From Haloarcula hispanica SH1 virus (lineage: Viruses > Dividoviricota > Laserviricetes > Halopanivirales): a DNA stretch of 30,889 nucleotides. This document shows positions 21,089 through 27,769 of the stretch, piece by piece. The DNA lies in NCBI RefSeq assembly GCF_000864025.1, contig NC_007217.1, one strand, 5' to 3'. The notes under the pieces are model-generated. The model was not told the DNA's origin, did no database searches, and saw only the letters and a program-made list of their open reading frames with translations. The translations under genes were made by a program, and so were the position numbers. Within the stretch, counting starts at the first letter, position 1, and every line of letters starts with the position of its first letter.

Positions 21089-21576
21089 GCCTCCCTCCGG
21101 GCCTTCCGTGCCAGGTCAGGGGCCGCTCGGTGGCCCTCGTTCGCCAGGCGCTTCATGCGGTCGGCGTCGTCGGTCCGGTGCTCGGCCACGAACGCCAGGG
21201 CGTCGTAGACGGTGGCGAAGTCGCGCTCCTTGTCGAACTCCCGCGTGTCCTTCTCCTCGAACAGAACGTCCGTGTAGAGGCCGTTTAGCCACCGCTGGCA
21301 GTCCATCCACACCCGGCGCGGGTCGTCGCCCGAGGACCGGCGGATGGCGACCTCCTCGTGGAACCGTAGGGGCTGCTCAAACCAGGCGACGAAGTGCAGC
21401 CCGAGGCCGCTGCTCGAAACGTGAACGTCCACGTAGTCGGCGCTGTTCTGGAGGTTGTGCCAGACCTTCACGGCCTCCAGGTCAAACTGGGTGTGCGTGT
21501 ACTTGTCGCCGTCCAGGTCCACCGTGATACGGGAGGCGAACCGCTCGTCGGGCCGCTCGACGTGCTCGGGGTTCAT
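21085..21576 (-). CDS. Candidate minimal primase-like (AEP-like) protein, 163 aa
   Basis: ATG overlaps the upstream stop (ATGA). Motifs in order: TVDLDGD at 18-24 (acidic D-x-D like AEP motif I), SSSGLGLH at 54-61 (like the SGxGxH motif II), RRSSGDDPRR at 79-88, and TDVLFEEK at 102-109 (an isolated hydrophobic-D strand, possible motif III). Spacing I to II of about 30 residues suits the small archaeo-eukaryotic primase/polymerase fold. The protein is shorter than usual for the family (over 200 aa), and similar uncharacterised halovirus proteins exist from memory. If correct, it is the only replicative enzyme visible in this genome. It is surrounded by small zinc proteins. Confidence 0.7.
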   Translation of the reverse strand: MNPEHVERPDERFASRITVDLDGDKYTHTQFDLEAVKVWHNLQNSADYVDVHVSSSGLGLHFVAWFEQPLRFHEEVAIRRSSGDDPRRVWMDCQRWLNGLYTDVLFEEKDTREFDKERDFATVYDALAFVAEHRTDDADRMKRLANEGHRAAPDLARKARREA

Positions 21577-22772
21577 CGTCCCCTCCCGGCCTGGGCGGAG
21601 CCACCGCGCCAGTTCTGCCTCGGGCCGAGGAGGTGCGTGTACGTCGGGTTCGACCGGCCCAGGTGCTTGATTAGCTTGTCGTCGCGTCGGCACTCGCACC
21701 GGAGCGGGTCGTCGCCCTGGCGGTCCCGGAGCCGGAGGTATCGCCGCTCGTAGCCGTCCTGGCCCTCCCGGACCTCGACCGTCGGGCTGACGCTGTCCGG
21801 GTCGGCGGACTCGTAGCCGTCGGGCTTCTCGGCGGCGGTCACGAGGTAGATACCCTCGTCCGTCTCGCCGGTCAGATACAGGTTCCCCTCGTCGCGGAGC
21901 GCCTGGTACGTCGCGCCGGTCTGGTCCACCAGGCCCTCGCGGGACCAGTACGTCCCGAAGGCCCCGCTGGTCGTGTTCGGGTTCCCGGCGTACTCGGGTT
22001 TCAGCCAGGTGCGGCCCTCGTCGTCCAGTTTCCCGATAGGCTTCCCGTTGATGTGAACGGTCTTGTCGTGGGCCGCTCCGCCGGGCTGATACCGCTTCCG
22101 GGCCTCTCGACGGCCCGGCGGGTGAACGTCGTACTGCTGGCGGCTCTTGTTCCACGTCAGGCCCCACTCGTGCGGGGCCACCGAGACGGGCGGCTCGCCG
22201 GGTTCGCTGTCCACCTCGACGTGCCAGGGGAACGCGAGGCCCTGGGCGATACCGGAGAGGTCGGCGTCGTTGAACGAGTCGTCGGTGTAGACCTCGGTGG
22301 ACCAGTCCACGACGCCCGGCGAGGTGTTCATCTCGTGCGGTGCGACCTGCTCCTGCTCCCAGTTCCGGTAGTTCTCCACGGCGTTGAAGCCGGAGAGGTA
22401 GCCGTCGCCGCCGTCGGTCCCCCGGACACCGCCGCCAGGAGGGGCGTATCCGGGCGTCTCTATCCCGCTGTCGTACATATACGCCGCTCGGTGGGCCGCC
22501 GTCGCCAGCCAGCCCTCCAGGGCGTCGTGCGGCTGGCCGTAGGTGTGGACCCTCGCCCGGAGTTGGATACCGCCGTACTCCTTGTCCTTCCCGGACCCGA
22601 TTTGGTAGACGGCCTGGTAGACGTAGCTCGTCCGCGTCAGGGGGCCGTCACCGTCCCGGAGGTTCCACTGATACAGGTTGTCGATGTCGCGGAGCCTCGC
22701 GCCGAAGTAGTCACGCTCGGAGACGGAGAGGTCCGCCTGGGCGAGCGGGCTGTCGAGGAGTTGGGCCTGCAT
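21573..22772 (-). CDS. Hypothetical 399-aa protein
   Basis: ATG is 3 nt after the previous stop, with a GAGGAGTGAG ribosome-binding-like stretch. Large soluble protein rich in Tyr, Trp, Gly and Asp: a helical head (SERDYFGARLRDIDNLYQW), a middle with HAYxx-like Trp/His-rich strands (PHEWGLTWNKSRQQYDVHPP, HINGKPIGKLDDEGRTWL) and a C-terminal basic end with CEC (RCECRRDDKLIKHLGR). No nucleotide-binding motif is seen. No family recognised. It lies just before the primase-like gene, and the two overlap by 4 nt. Confidence 0.8.
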   Translation of the reverse strand: MQAQLLDSPLAQADLSVSERDYFGARLRDIDNLYQWNLRDGDGPLTRTSYVYQAVYQIGSGKDKEYGGIQLRARVHTYGQPHDALEGWLATAAHRAAYMYDSGIETPGYAPPGGGVRGTDGGDGYLSGFNAVENYRNWEQEQVAPHEMNTSPGVVDWSTEVYTDDSFNDADLSGIAQGLAFPWHVEVDSEPGEPPVSVAPHEWGLTWNKSRQQYDVHPPGRREARKRYQPGGAAHDKTVHINGKPIGKLDDEGRTWLKPEYAGNPNTTSGAFGTYWSREGLVDQTGATYQALRDEGNLYLTGETDEGIYLVTAAEKPDGYESADPDSVSPTVEVREGQDGYERRYLRLRDRQGDDPLRCECRRDDKLIKHLGRSNPTYTHLLGPRQNWRGGSAQAGRGR

Positions 22773-22775
22773 GGC

Positions 22776-23126
22776 TCACTCCTCCGTCACGTTCCCGTCC
22801 CACGGGTCGGCCTCGGGCTGGTCGAGGCGCGGGATAGCCCCGGCAAACATCTGGGCGAGGGCCTGTAGGAACGGCTCACGCGGGCCGTTGACCCTCATGT
22901 TCATGCCCTCGTCCACCCATCCGTCGGAGCCGTCCCCGGCGGTCAGGTAGGCGTACCGGAGCGACAGCGTCCAGGCGTCCGGGTCGTCGGGGTGCTCCCA
23001 GGTCCGCAGGGTCAGGTAGTAGTAGCCCTGGCTGGTCGCGTCGGCCATGAAGTAGCCGAGCAGGGCCGCGTCGTCGCCCGTGAGTTGGCCGAGACGGGCT
23101 TCCAGACCGACGGGGTGGTCACTCAA
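22776..23126 (-). CDS. Hypothetical acidic 116-aa protein
   Basis: TTG 23126 (MSDHPVGLEARLGQL) is preferred because GGAGGT lies 7 nt upstream, the spacing seen before VP7. GTG 23135 directly abuts that GGAGGT and would add three residues. The protein is beta-rich with YYYLTLRTWEHPDDPDAWTL and a helical C-terminal part (PFLQALAQMFAGAIPRL). No family recognised. It is located between the RHH protein and the 399-aa protein. Confidence 0.75.
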   Translation of the reverse strand: MSDHPVGLEARLGQLTGDDAALLGYFMADATSQGYYYLTLRTWEHPDDPDAWTLSLRYAYLTAGDGSDGWVDEGMNMRVNGPREPFLQALAQMFAGAIPRLDQPEADPWDGNVTEE

Positions 23127-24357
23127 GGGTGACACCTCCCTCGCCGTCTGCGACGGCCTGGGGGGCGCTCTCGCGCTCTCCTCGTAGGGCCGCCGTTCGC
23201 TCGTCGTTGTAGTCGTCCGCCAGTTCCACGATGTCGTCAGGGGTTAGGGTGCTTCGGTCCATGATTTCAGTCTGCCAGTTGGTCGTATCCGTCTCGAAGA
23301 CGGCGCGTACCTGGTTCTCTGCCGATTCTCGGGCCTTCCGTCGCTTCTGCTCGGCCTTCCAGTCCTCGTAGTCGGAGTAGCTTCGGTCGTCGCGGAGCCG
23401 TTCGGCGGCCCACTCCACGAGGTCGCCCACGGTCCGGTCCGGCTCCGGGCTGTCGTCGCTGTCCGCGTAGACCTGGATGGCCTCGTTCCCGCCACCGTCG
23501 GGCGTCACGACCTGCTGGCCGCCGTCGGTAAGCTCGCCGTTCGTGTCGGGGTTCTCGACCGTCACCACGTCGTCCTCGACCTCCTCGGCGTCCACGTCGG
23601 TCCAGCCGAAGGGGTCGAACTCGGTGGGGTCCAGGTCTATCTCGTCGGGGTTGACGCCCCGTTCTGACAGCTCACGAGCGACCCGTGCTACGTCGTCTCG
23701 GGAGACGTTCGGGGGTAGCTCCTCGTCGGCCAGGTCCGGCAGGTCGTCGCCCCGGACTCGGCGGTCGGAGCCGATACCGGACCGGAGGGGTTCGAGGTCC
23801 CGGTCCATCTTGAGGGCGTTCCGCGTCAGGACGAGGGCGAACCGTCGGCCCTCCTTCCCGTCAGACACGCCGGTCAGGCGCTCGAACGGGTTGCTGTAGC
23901 GGTCGGCCCAGTCGGACAGTTTCAGCGCCTCCAGGGCGTCCCGGAGCACGCGGTCCACCTCCTCGACCAGTTCGCCGTCCTCGATGGGCGGGGCGTCGGG
24001 GTGCTCCTCGACCTTCTCCTCCAGCATCTCCGCCTCCCGCCGGTAGTTCTCCGCCTTCGCCACCAGCCACTTCGCGCCGTAGCCGTTCTTGAATCGCTGC
24101 TCGAAGTCGGAGCGGACCCGTCCGGCGAACCCGCCAGCGTCGTCTATCGGGCGTCCGAAGTCGATGATTTCCCGGCGTAGCTTCGCTATCTGGGCCTCGA
24201 CGGCGACGGCCTCGGCGTTCGACTCCAGGCCGTAGGCGTCAAACCGCCGGAGAAGCGCCGAGCGGGCCACGTCGTACTGTTCTGCCAGCGTGTCGATGGC
24301 GTCCAGCGTCTCCTGGGGCATCCGGTAGGACACCTTCGGGTCCCGGTCGCTGGTCAC
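23119..24357 (-). CDS. RHH DNA-binding protein with long helical body, 412 aa
   Basis: GTG 24357 overlaps the upstream stop (GTGA). Residues about 7-40 (KVSYRMPQETLDAIDTLAEQ...ARSALLRRF) match a CopG/Arc-type ribbon-helix-helix: a short strand, then two helices. Residues 50-150 are helical or coiled coil, then an acidic disordered stretch (about 245-300, EEVEDDVVTVENPDTNG) and a further charged helix (DYEDWKAEQKRRKARESAE). RHH proteins bind DNA as dimers. The long body suggests a partition, replication or regulatory role. The exact role is unknown. Confidence 0.82.
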   Translation of the reverse strand: MTSDRDPKVSYRMPQETLDAIDTLAEQYDVARSALLRRFDAYGLESNAEAVAVEAQIAKLRREIIDFGRPIDDAGGFAGRVRSDFEQRFKNGYGAKWLVAKAENYRREAEMLEEKVEEHPDAPPIEDGELVEEVDRVLRDALEALKLSDWADRYSNPFERLTGVSDGKEGRRFALVLTRNALKMDRDLEPLRSGIGSDRRVRGDDLPDLADEELPPNVSRDDVARVARELSERGVNPDEIDLDPTEFDPFGWTDVDAEEVEDDVVTVENPDTNGELTDGGQQVVTPDGGGNEAIQVYADSDDSPEPDRTVGDLVEWAAERLRDDRSYSDYEDWKAEQKRRKARESAENQVRAVFETDTTNWQTEIMDRSTLTPDDIVELADDYNDERTAALRGERESAPQAVADGEGGVTLE

Positions 24358-24530
24358 GCTCGTACACCTCCGCAAGACCTATGGACGGAGGCCCCGAATT
24401 GGCGGACGCCAGGGTCCCGGTTAGGGGCGCGGCAGACGCCGCGTTCGGGGCTTTGGTCCATGTAGCCGGGGAGGCCCGATGGCACTCCCCTTCCATGTAC
24501 CTCGGTAAGCGGGCTGTTCTCTCGGTCCAT
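24354..24530 (-). CDS. Small ORF (35 or 58 aa) with repeated ATGGACC starts
   Basis: The stop overlaps the GTG of the RHH gene (GTGA). The longer form starts at ATG 24530, 2 nt after the upstream stop; the shorter starts at ATG 24461. Both begin ATGGACC. Residues are mostly Gly, Arg, Pro and Ser with two Cys near the end; no fold is evident. The DNA here carries an imperfect inverted repeat (24381-24461), so this stretch may serve mainly as a DNA or RNA element. Confidence 0.4.
   Translation of the reverse strand: MDRENSPLTEVHGRGVPSGLPGYMDQSPERGVCRAPNRDPGVRQFGASVHRSCGGVRA
24381..24461. repeat. Imperfect inverted repeat of the ATGGACC element
   Basis: The plus strand at 24381 reads ATGGACGGAGGCCCCGAA and the minus strand from 24461 reads ATGGACCAAAGCCCCGAA; the outer 18 bases match at 15 positions, and a GGCG follows in both. 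Two further copies lie at 3064 (plus) and 26550 (minus). Confidence 0.6.
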
Positions 24531-24532
24531 CG

Positions 24533-24790
24533 TTACGCTGGTAGCTCGTACTGCTCGCGGTCGTCCTCGCGTAGCAGGTCCGCGTCGTCCATCTCGTCCT
24601 GTACCTCCTCGACGGCAGCGAGCACGGAGGCCTCGCCGTACTCGTCCAGCAGCGCCCTCCACAGGACGCGCTCGGCCCACGTCGAGAACTGCACGTAGTC
24701 GGGCAGCAGTTCCTTTGCAGCGCCGTCGAACTCCCGGCTGACGTAGATGTGTCGCCGGGTCTTCCGTGCGATTCGTTCGATTTCGGTCAT
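24533..24790 (-). CDS. 85-aa possible ribbon-helix-helix protein
   Basis: ATG is 3 nt after the upstream stop. RRHIYVSREF could be the RHH strand. The following FSTWAERVLWRALLDEYGEA fits the helix pair with a turn. An acidic helical tail (VLAAVEEVQDEMDDADLLRE) follows. The call is weaker than for the 412-aa RHH protein because the strand-helix spacing is long. A regulator or partition partner is possible. Confidence 0.7.
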   Translation of the reverse strand: MTEIERIARKTRRHIYVSREFDGAAKELLPDYVQFSTWAERVLWRALLDEYGEASVLAAVEEVQDEMDDADLLREDDREQYELPA

Positions 24791-24793
24791 GGT

Positions 24794-24970
24794 TTACCAG
24801 TTGTCGAGTCCGACCTGTTTGGACGGGTCCGAACCGCTCGGTCCGTCGCGGGAGGGGCGGTACTCCCAGTCGCACTTTCGGCAGTCGCGCTTCCCGCTCC
24901 GTGACACCCGCTGCGGGCCGGTCCTGCACATCGGGCAGGTGAACGTCTCGCGGTCGCCGGAGACGGTCAC
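24794..24970 (-). CDS. 58-aa zinc-ribbon protein
   Basis: GTG start by GTGA overlap with the DUF4326 gene. C12/C15 (TCPMCRTGPQRVSRSG) and C30/C33 (DCRKCDWEYRPS) make a full zinc ribbon in the first 40 residues. A Ser/Asp-rich linker and a final GLDNW follow. The layout (ribbon plus polar tail) is the same as in several other genes of this operon. Confidence 0.75.
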   Translation of the reverse strand: MTVSGDRETFTCPMCRTGPQRVSRSGKRDCRKCDWEYRPSRDGPSGSDPSKQVGLDNW

Positions 24971-25407
24971 GCATCGTCACCTCGCAGGTAGCCCCAGACG
25001 GGCGTGAGGTCGTTCGAGAGCCACGCGCCGACCACGTCCAGGTGACACCAGGTGTCGGCGGTCCGGTCCTGCGAGACGCCGCGACACCAGCAGGCGACCC
25101 GCTTCCCTCGAAGGCGCTCCACGGCCTCGCGGAAGTCCTCGTCCTCCTCGACCCGTTCGAGGAAGCACCGGGCGAACGCGGCTATCACCCGGCGGCGCTC
25201 GGCCACGGTGTCGCCGTCCATCACGAACGGATTACCGAGCCAGCCGGGCGCTGGCGGGTTCGTGTTCTTCGCGTGGCAGAGGTCGCCGTCCCGGCGCTTC
25301 CGACCGCCGTACACGTCGATAGTCTCCGAGGAGCGGGCGACGTGGGCCACCTCCAGCGTCTCCAGGTCGGGGACCTGGCCGCCCTCGTCGGTGTCGAAGG
25401 CGCTCAC
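24967..25407 (-). CDS. DUF4326-family protein, 146 aa
   Basis: ATG overlaps the upstream stop (ATGA). The motifs are those of DUF4326: PGWLGNPFVMDGDT at about 53-66, a helix with RRRVIAAFARCF, then LRGKRVACWCRG at 99-110 and WCHLDVVGAW at 120-129. The conserved Cys pair and His suggest a metal or nucleophile site, but the family has no proven function as far as I know. It is frequent in phages and mobile DNA. It follows a PD-(D/E)XK-like gene two positions upstream. Confidence 0.85.
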   Translation of the reverse strand: MSAFDTDEGGQVPDLETLEVAHVARSSETIDVYGGRKRRDGDLCHAKNTNPPAPGWLGNPFVMDGDTVAERRRVIAAFARCFLERVEEDEDFREAVERLRGKRVACWCRGVSQDRTADTWCHLDVVGAWLSNDLTPVWGYLRGDDA

Positions 25408-25940
25408 TGGGAGTCACCCCCGAGGAACGAGGGCGCGTAGCCGGACCGCAGAGACGCCACACGCTCCCGTAGACGCTCGCCACGTCCGACGGCCCCACCG
25501 TCGGCCACCAGGGCCGCCTCGGCGTTCTCGACGGCCTCACGGACCTCCTGGTCGGTGGCCTCGTCCACGTCGTCGGCGGTCCGTTCTCCGACCTGCACCT
25601 CGGCCTCCAGGGCCTTCTCGAAGTCGGGCAGGACCTCGCGGTTCATGATGGCCGTGCGGACGGCCTCGACGTGCTCGGGGAGAGAGGCGGCCCGCTGGAA
25701 ACGGGAGCCGTCCGGGTTCTCGCGGTTGTAGAAGGCCAGGTACTCGTCCCGCCCGTACCGCTGGAAGCGGTAGACAGCGCCGTCTCGCGTCTCGATGGAC
25801 ACGACTCGGCGGGCGGGTGTCGGCCCGTGGCGGCCTTCGAGGACCAGCCAGGCGTCCACGACCTTCTTCCCCTGGGTGTCGCGCTCGACCTCCTCGACGC
25901 CGAGGAGCGGGACCGGGTCGCTCTCGCTCCGGTACGTCAT
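25404..25940 (-). CDS. Hypothetical 178-aa protein
   Basis: Both ends overlap neighbours by 4 nt. The N-terminal half is beta-rich (DAWLVLEGRHGPTPARRVVS, GAVYRFQRYGRDEYLAFYN); the C-terminal half is charged and helical (MNREVLPDFEKALEAEVQVG, REAVENAEAALVADGG). It ends GYAPSFLGGDSQ. No Cys pairs, no membrane span, no recognised family. It is in an operon with the PD-(D/E)XK-like and DUF4326 genes. Confidence 0.78.
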   Translation of the reverse strand: MTYRSESDPVPLLGVEEVERDTQGKKVVDAWLVLEGRHGPTPARRVVSIETRDGAVYRFQRYGRDEYLAFYNRENPDGSRFQRAASLPEHVEAVRTAIMNREVLPDFEKALEAEVQVGERTADDVDEATDQEVREAVENAEAALVADGGAVGRGERLRERVASLRSGYAPSFLGGDSQ

Positions 25941-26446
25941 GCGACCACCTCGCGGTCGAACACGTCGGTCCAGAACACGCGGGCCTTCCGTCCCTTCGAC
26001 GGGCGGCTCCCGTCGTGCCAGGCGTCCGGGTCGATTAGACCGCCGAAGTCCACGGCGGACACGAACCGCCAGGCGAGCACGTAGTCCTCGAAGTCCTCGG
26101 GCGTGACCTCGGAGGGGTCGGCCTCGCCGTCGTAGACGACGAGGAGGTACTGGCCGTCGTCGGCCAGCAGGTGCAGCAGCGTCTCGCTCCAGGCGTCCCA
26201 CCGACCGGGGACCGTCTCGTCGCCGCCGTTCGCGTGCTCAAGTTGGCACGCCTTGATTTGGATGGGTTCGCCGTCCTGGGTCCGGGCGTCCACGCTGACG
26301 CCGTCCACGAACGAGAGGCCCAGGTGCTCGCACATGAGCAGTTCGACCACCGTACCGTGCTCGGGACTCCCGAAGTCGGTGGTCCCGAACTCGCCGGTCC
26401 GCATGGCCTCCTGCACGCTCTCGCGGCGCTCGGTCACGGCGCTCAT
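25937..26446 (-). CDS. PD-(D/E)XK-like nuclease-fold protein, 169 aa
   Basis: ATG overlaps the stop of the 38-aa ORF (ATGA). An N-terminal helix with E31/E35 (HGTVVELLMCEHLG) precedes VDARTQDGEPIQIKACQ. D53 and the QIK strand (63-65), about ten residues apart, fit the catalytic D-x(n)-(E/Q)xK of the restriction-endonuclease fold. WSETLLHLLADDGQYLLVVY then gives the next helix and strand. The Q in QxK is a known variation, but activity is not certain. Similar haloarchaeal proteins are known from memory without function. It could be an anti-host or recombination nuclease. Confidence 0.75.
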   Translation of the reverse strand: MSAVTERRESVQEAMRTGEFGTTDFGSPEHGTVVELLMCEHLGLSFVDGVSVDARTQDGEPIQIKACQLEHANGGDETVPGRWDAWSETLLHLLADDGQYLLVVYDGEADPSEVTPEDFEDYVLAWRFVSAVDFGGLIDPDAWHDGSRPSKGRKARVFWTDVFDREVVA

Positions 26447-26559
26447 GCCGAACCACCGCCGTAGAAGGCTCCGTCGGTCCGAAGCGGCGCTCGTTTGACG
26501 ACCTCGATTCCGTACTGCCAGTGCCCCTCGGTCCGGGGCTTTTGGTCCATCGTAGCCAT
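26443..26559 (-). CDS. 38-aa small protein, first gene of right-arm operon
   Basis: The translation begins MATMDQKPRTEGHWQYGIEV and ends GAFYGGGSA. The second ATG (26550) begins ATGGACCAAAAGCCCCGG, the recurrent element, so the leader and start are ambiguous. It has balanced composition and a perfect ATGA overlap with the nuclease-like gene. It lies about 60 nt downstream of the CCTTTAAGAC box. Function unknown. Confidence 0.65.
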   Translation of the reverse strand: MATMDQKPRTEGHWQYGIEVVKRAPLRTDGAFYGGGSA

Positions 26560-26614
26560 GTTTCCATGCAACCCCTGTAGGGGAGGGGTCACACGACGAC
26601 ACACGAACCGGGGG

Positions 26615-26624
26615 GTCTTAAAGG
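26615..26624 (-). promoter_or_regulatory. Promoter box CCTTTAAGAC of right-arm operon
   Basis: On the minus strand this 10-mer is identical to the inward boxes of both terminal repeats. It predicts a start near 26592 and a roughly 30-nt leader that contains CCCCT-AC-AGGGG (26572-26583), a small palindrome ahead of the first ATG. Confidence 0.6.
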
Positions 26625-26670
26625 TATGTCAGACTCTACTACACCTGATAATCGAGAGACGGCAGGCTGT

Positions 26671-26702
26671 TCCTACGTGAGAACACCGGAGAACAGGTAG
26701 GA
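26671..26702. promoter_or_regulatory. Operator-like nested repeat
   Basis: TCCTAC (26671-26676) and GTAGGA (26697-26702) are inverted. Between them GAGAACA occurs twice, at 26679-26685 and 26689-26695, exactly 10 bp apart, so both copies face the same side of the helix. It sits upstream of the box at 26615-26624 and just after the sigma-like HTH gene, whose product could be the ligand. Confidence 0.6.
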
Positions 26703-26707
26703 CGGCC

Positions 26708-27085
26708 CTACTCGTCGGCTTCGAGTTCGTCCGCGATAGACGCGGTCCGTCGGGCCTTCCCGATGTTGTCCCTGGCCCGGCCCAGGAGCGTGTCGAGGTT
26801 CGAGACGGAGCAGTCCATCCGCTCGGCGGTTTCTTCGCGGCCTACGCCCTCCACGTCACGGAGAACCCAGGCGACGGCCTGGCGGTACGTCACGACGCCG
26901 TGGGCGGCCACGTCGTCGGCGGCGCGGCAGACGCTCCGGGAGACGCCGGGGTAGCCGTCGCCAGGGTCCACGTCGGCACCCGGTGGCCGCCCCTGGTCGC
27001 CGTACTCGTGGTCCGGGACGGGGTCGCCAGCGACACCGACGCGCTCCCGCTGTAGCCGGTCCTCGGGGGCCTCCTCGCCGTTCAT
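26708..27085 (-). CDS. Sigma-70 region-4-like HTH protein, 125 aa
   Basis: ATG overlaps the upstream stop (ATGA). The N-terminal half is Pro/Gly/Asp-rich. Residues about 66-112 (TYRQAVAWVLRDVEGVGREE, AERMDCSVSNLDTLLGRARD) form a helix-turn-helix of the sigma-70 region 4 type, with the characteristic (A/S)xxLxxSxxxVxxLLxRAR-like layout. Such HTH proteins are common in haloarchaea and their viruses and act as DNA-binding regulators rather than sigma factors. An operator-like repeat lies directly downstream, so autoregulation or control of the next operon is plausible. Confidence 0.85.
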   Translation of the reverse strand: MNGEEAPEDRLQRERVGVAGDPVPDHEYGDQGRPPGADVDPGDGYPGVSRSVCRAADDVAAHGVVTYRQAVAWVLRDVEGVGREETAERMDCSVSNLDTLLGRARDNIGKARRTASIADELEADE

Positions 27086-27330
27086 GCTCCGGCCTCCGTT
27101 CGCGCCGGGCAGTCTCGCGGGTCCTCGTCCTGTAGGACGGGTTCGAGGCAGAACGGGCAGGTCGGCGTCTGGGTCCGCAGGTGGCGCTCCGCGCACCCGT
27201 CGCAGATGGTCCAGTCCTTCGAGAGAATCGCGCCGTCGTCGGCCTCGAACTCGGCGGTCCGGCGGGAGATGGACCCGTTGCTCGCGTAGTCCGTGAAGTT
27301 GCACACCTCGCAGGTCATGGTGTCGCTCAT
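27082..27330 (-). CDS. 82-aa zinc protein with three Cys pairs
   Basis: Start by ATGA overlap. C7/C10 (TCEVCNFTDY), C43/C46 (ICDGCAERH), C58/C61 (TCPFCLEPV) and C74 (DCPAR) are laid out like two zinc sites, with His49 as a possible extra ligand. The strand-rich segment between the first two pairs contains ISRRTAEFEADDGAIL. No family recognised; likely a nucleic-acid or protein binder. Confidence 0.8.
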   Translation of the reverse strand: MSDTMTCEVCNFTDYASNGSISRRTAEFEADDGAILSKDWTICDGCAERHLRTQTPTCPFCLEPVLQDEDPRDCPARTEAGA

Positions 27331-27677
27331 GCGTCCAGGCCCTCCCCGGCCTCGCTGTCGGCCTGCTCCGGCGGGTACGCGCCCCACTCGGGTCGGTCGG
27401 CGTCCTGGTCTGTCTCGTAGCAGAGGAGCGTGTGGGCCGTCTCGCAGCCCTGACAGCGGTAGACCGGGTTGAGGTACTTCCCCCAGGCTCCGGTAGTCAG
27501 GACCGCCGGGTACTGCTGAAACAGCGCGTGCTCGGTGGCGTCACAGTCGTCCTCGGGACACTCCCGGTCGAGGGTCCGCCGCGCCGAGCGGCGCACGTCG
27601 TCGCGGAGGTGGTCGAGGTCGTCGGTGCTGTCGTCGGTCGTGCCGGGCGTCTCGCCCGGTGCGTCGTCGTCGGTCAT
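27327..27677 (-). CDS. 116-aa zinc-binding protein
   Basis: ATG 27677 (MTDDDAPGETPGTTDDS) starts after a 92-nt structured gap; longer forms have shadow-like Arg/Pro composition. The acidic head is followed by a helix (LDHLRDDVRRSARRTLDRE), C40/C45 (ECPEDDCDATEH), a linker with WGKYLNPVY, and C75/C78 plus C86 (RCQGCETAHTLLC). The two Cys groups lie about 30 residues apart, as in zinc-ribbon folds with an inserted hairpin. Function unknown. Confidence 0.78.
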   Translation of the reverse strand: MTDDDAPGETPGTTDDSTDDLDHLRDDVRRSARRTLDRECPEDDCDATEHALFQQYPAVLTTGAWGKYLNPVYRCQGCETAHTLLCYETDQDADRPEWGAYPPEQADSEAGEGLDA

Positions 27678-27769
27678 GGTCGCGTCCGGCCTCGCTGGCC
27701 GGGAGGCCCCGCCGTGGAGTCGAACCACGGGCCGCCGCTCGGGGTGTCTGACGGGTCGGACCCCTGGGG
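27678..27769 (-). ncRNA. 92-nt structured gap with tRNA T-arm-like hairpin
   Basis: There is no gene in this gap of an otherwise overlapping operon. The minus strand has CCGTGG-TTCGACT-CCACGG (27730-27712), where CGTGG/CCACG with loop TTCGACT is exactly a tRNA T-arm, and a second hairpin CCGGCC-TCGCT-like (27702-27686; 6-bp arms, 5-nt loop). A matching 7-bp acceptor strand and anticodon arm were not found, so it is not a complete tRNA. It may be a tRNA remnant, a tRNA mimic, or an RNA-processing or termination signal. Confidence 0.45.

Noticed and set aside
27678-27769. Complete tRNA gene
   Set aside because: Only a T-arm is convincing; the required acceptor complement and anticodon arm were not found upstream.
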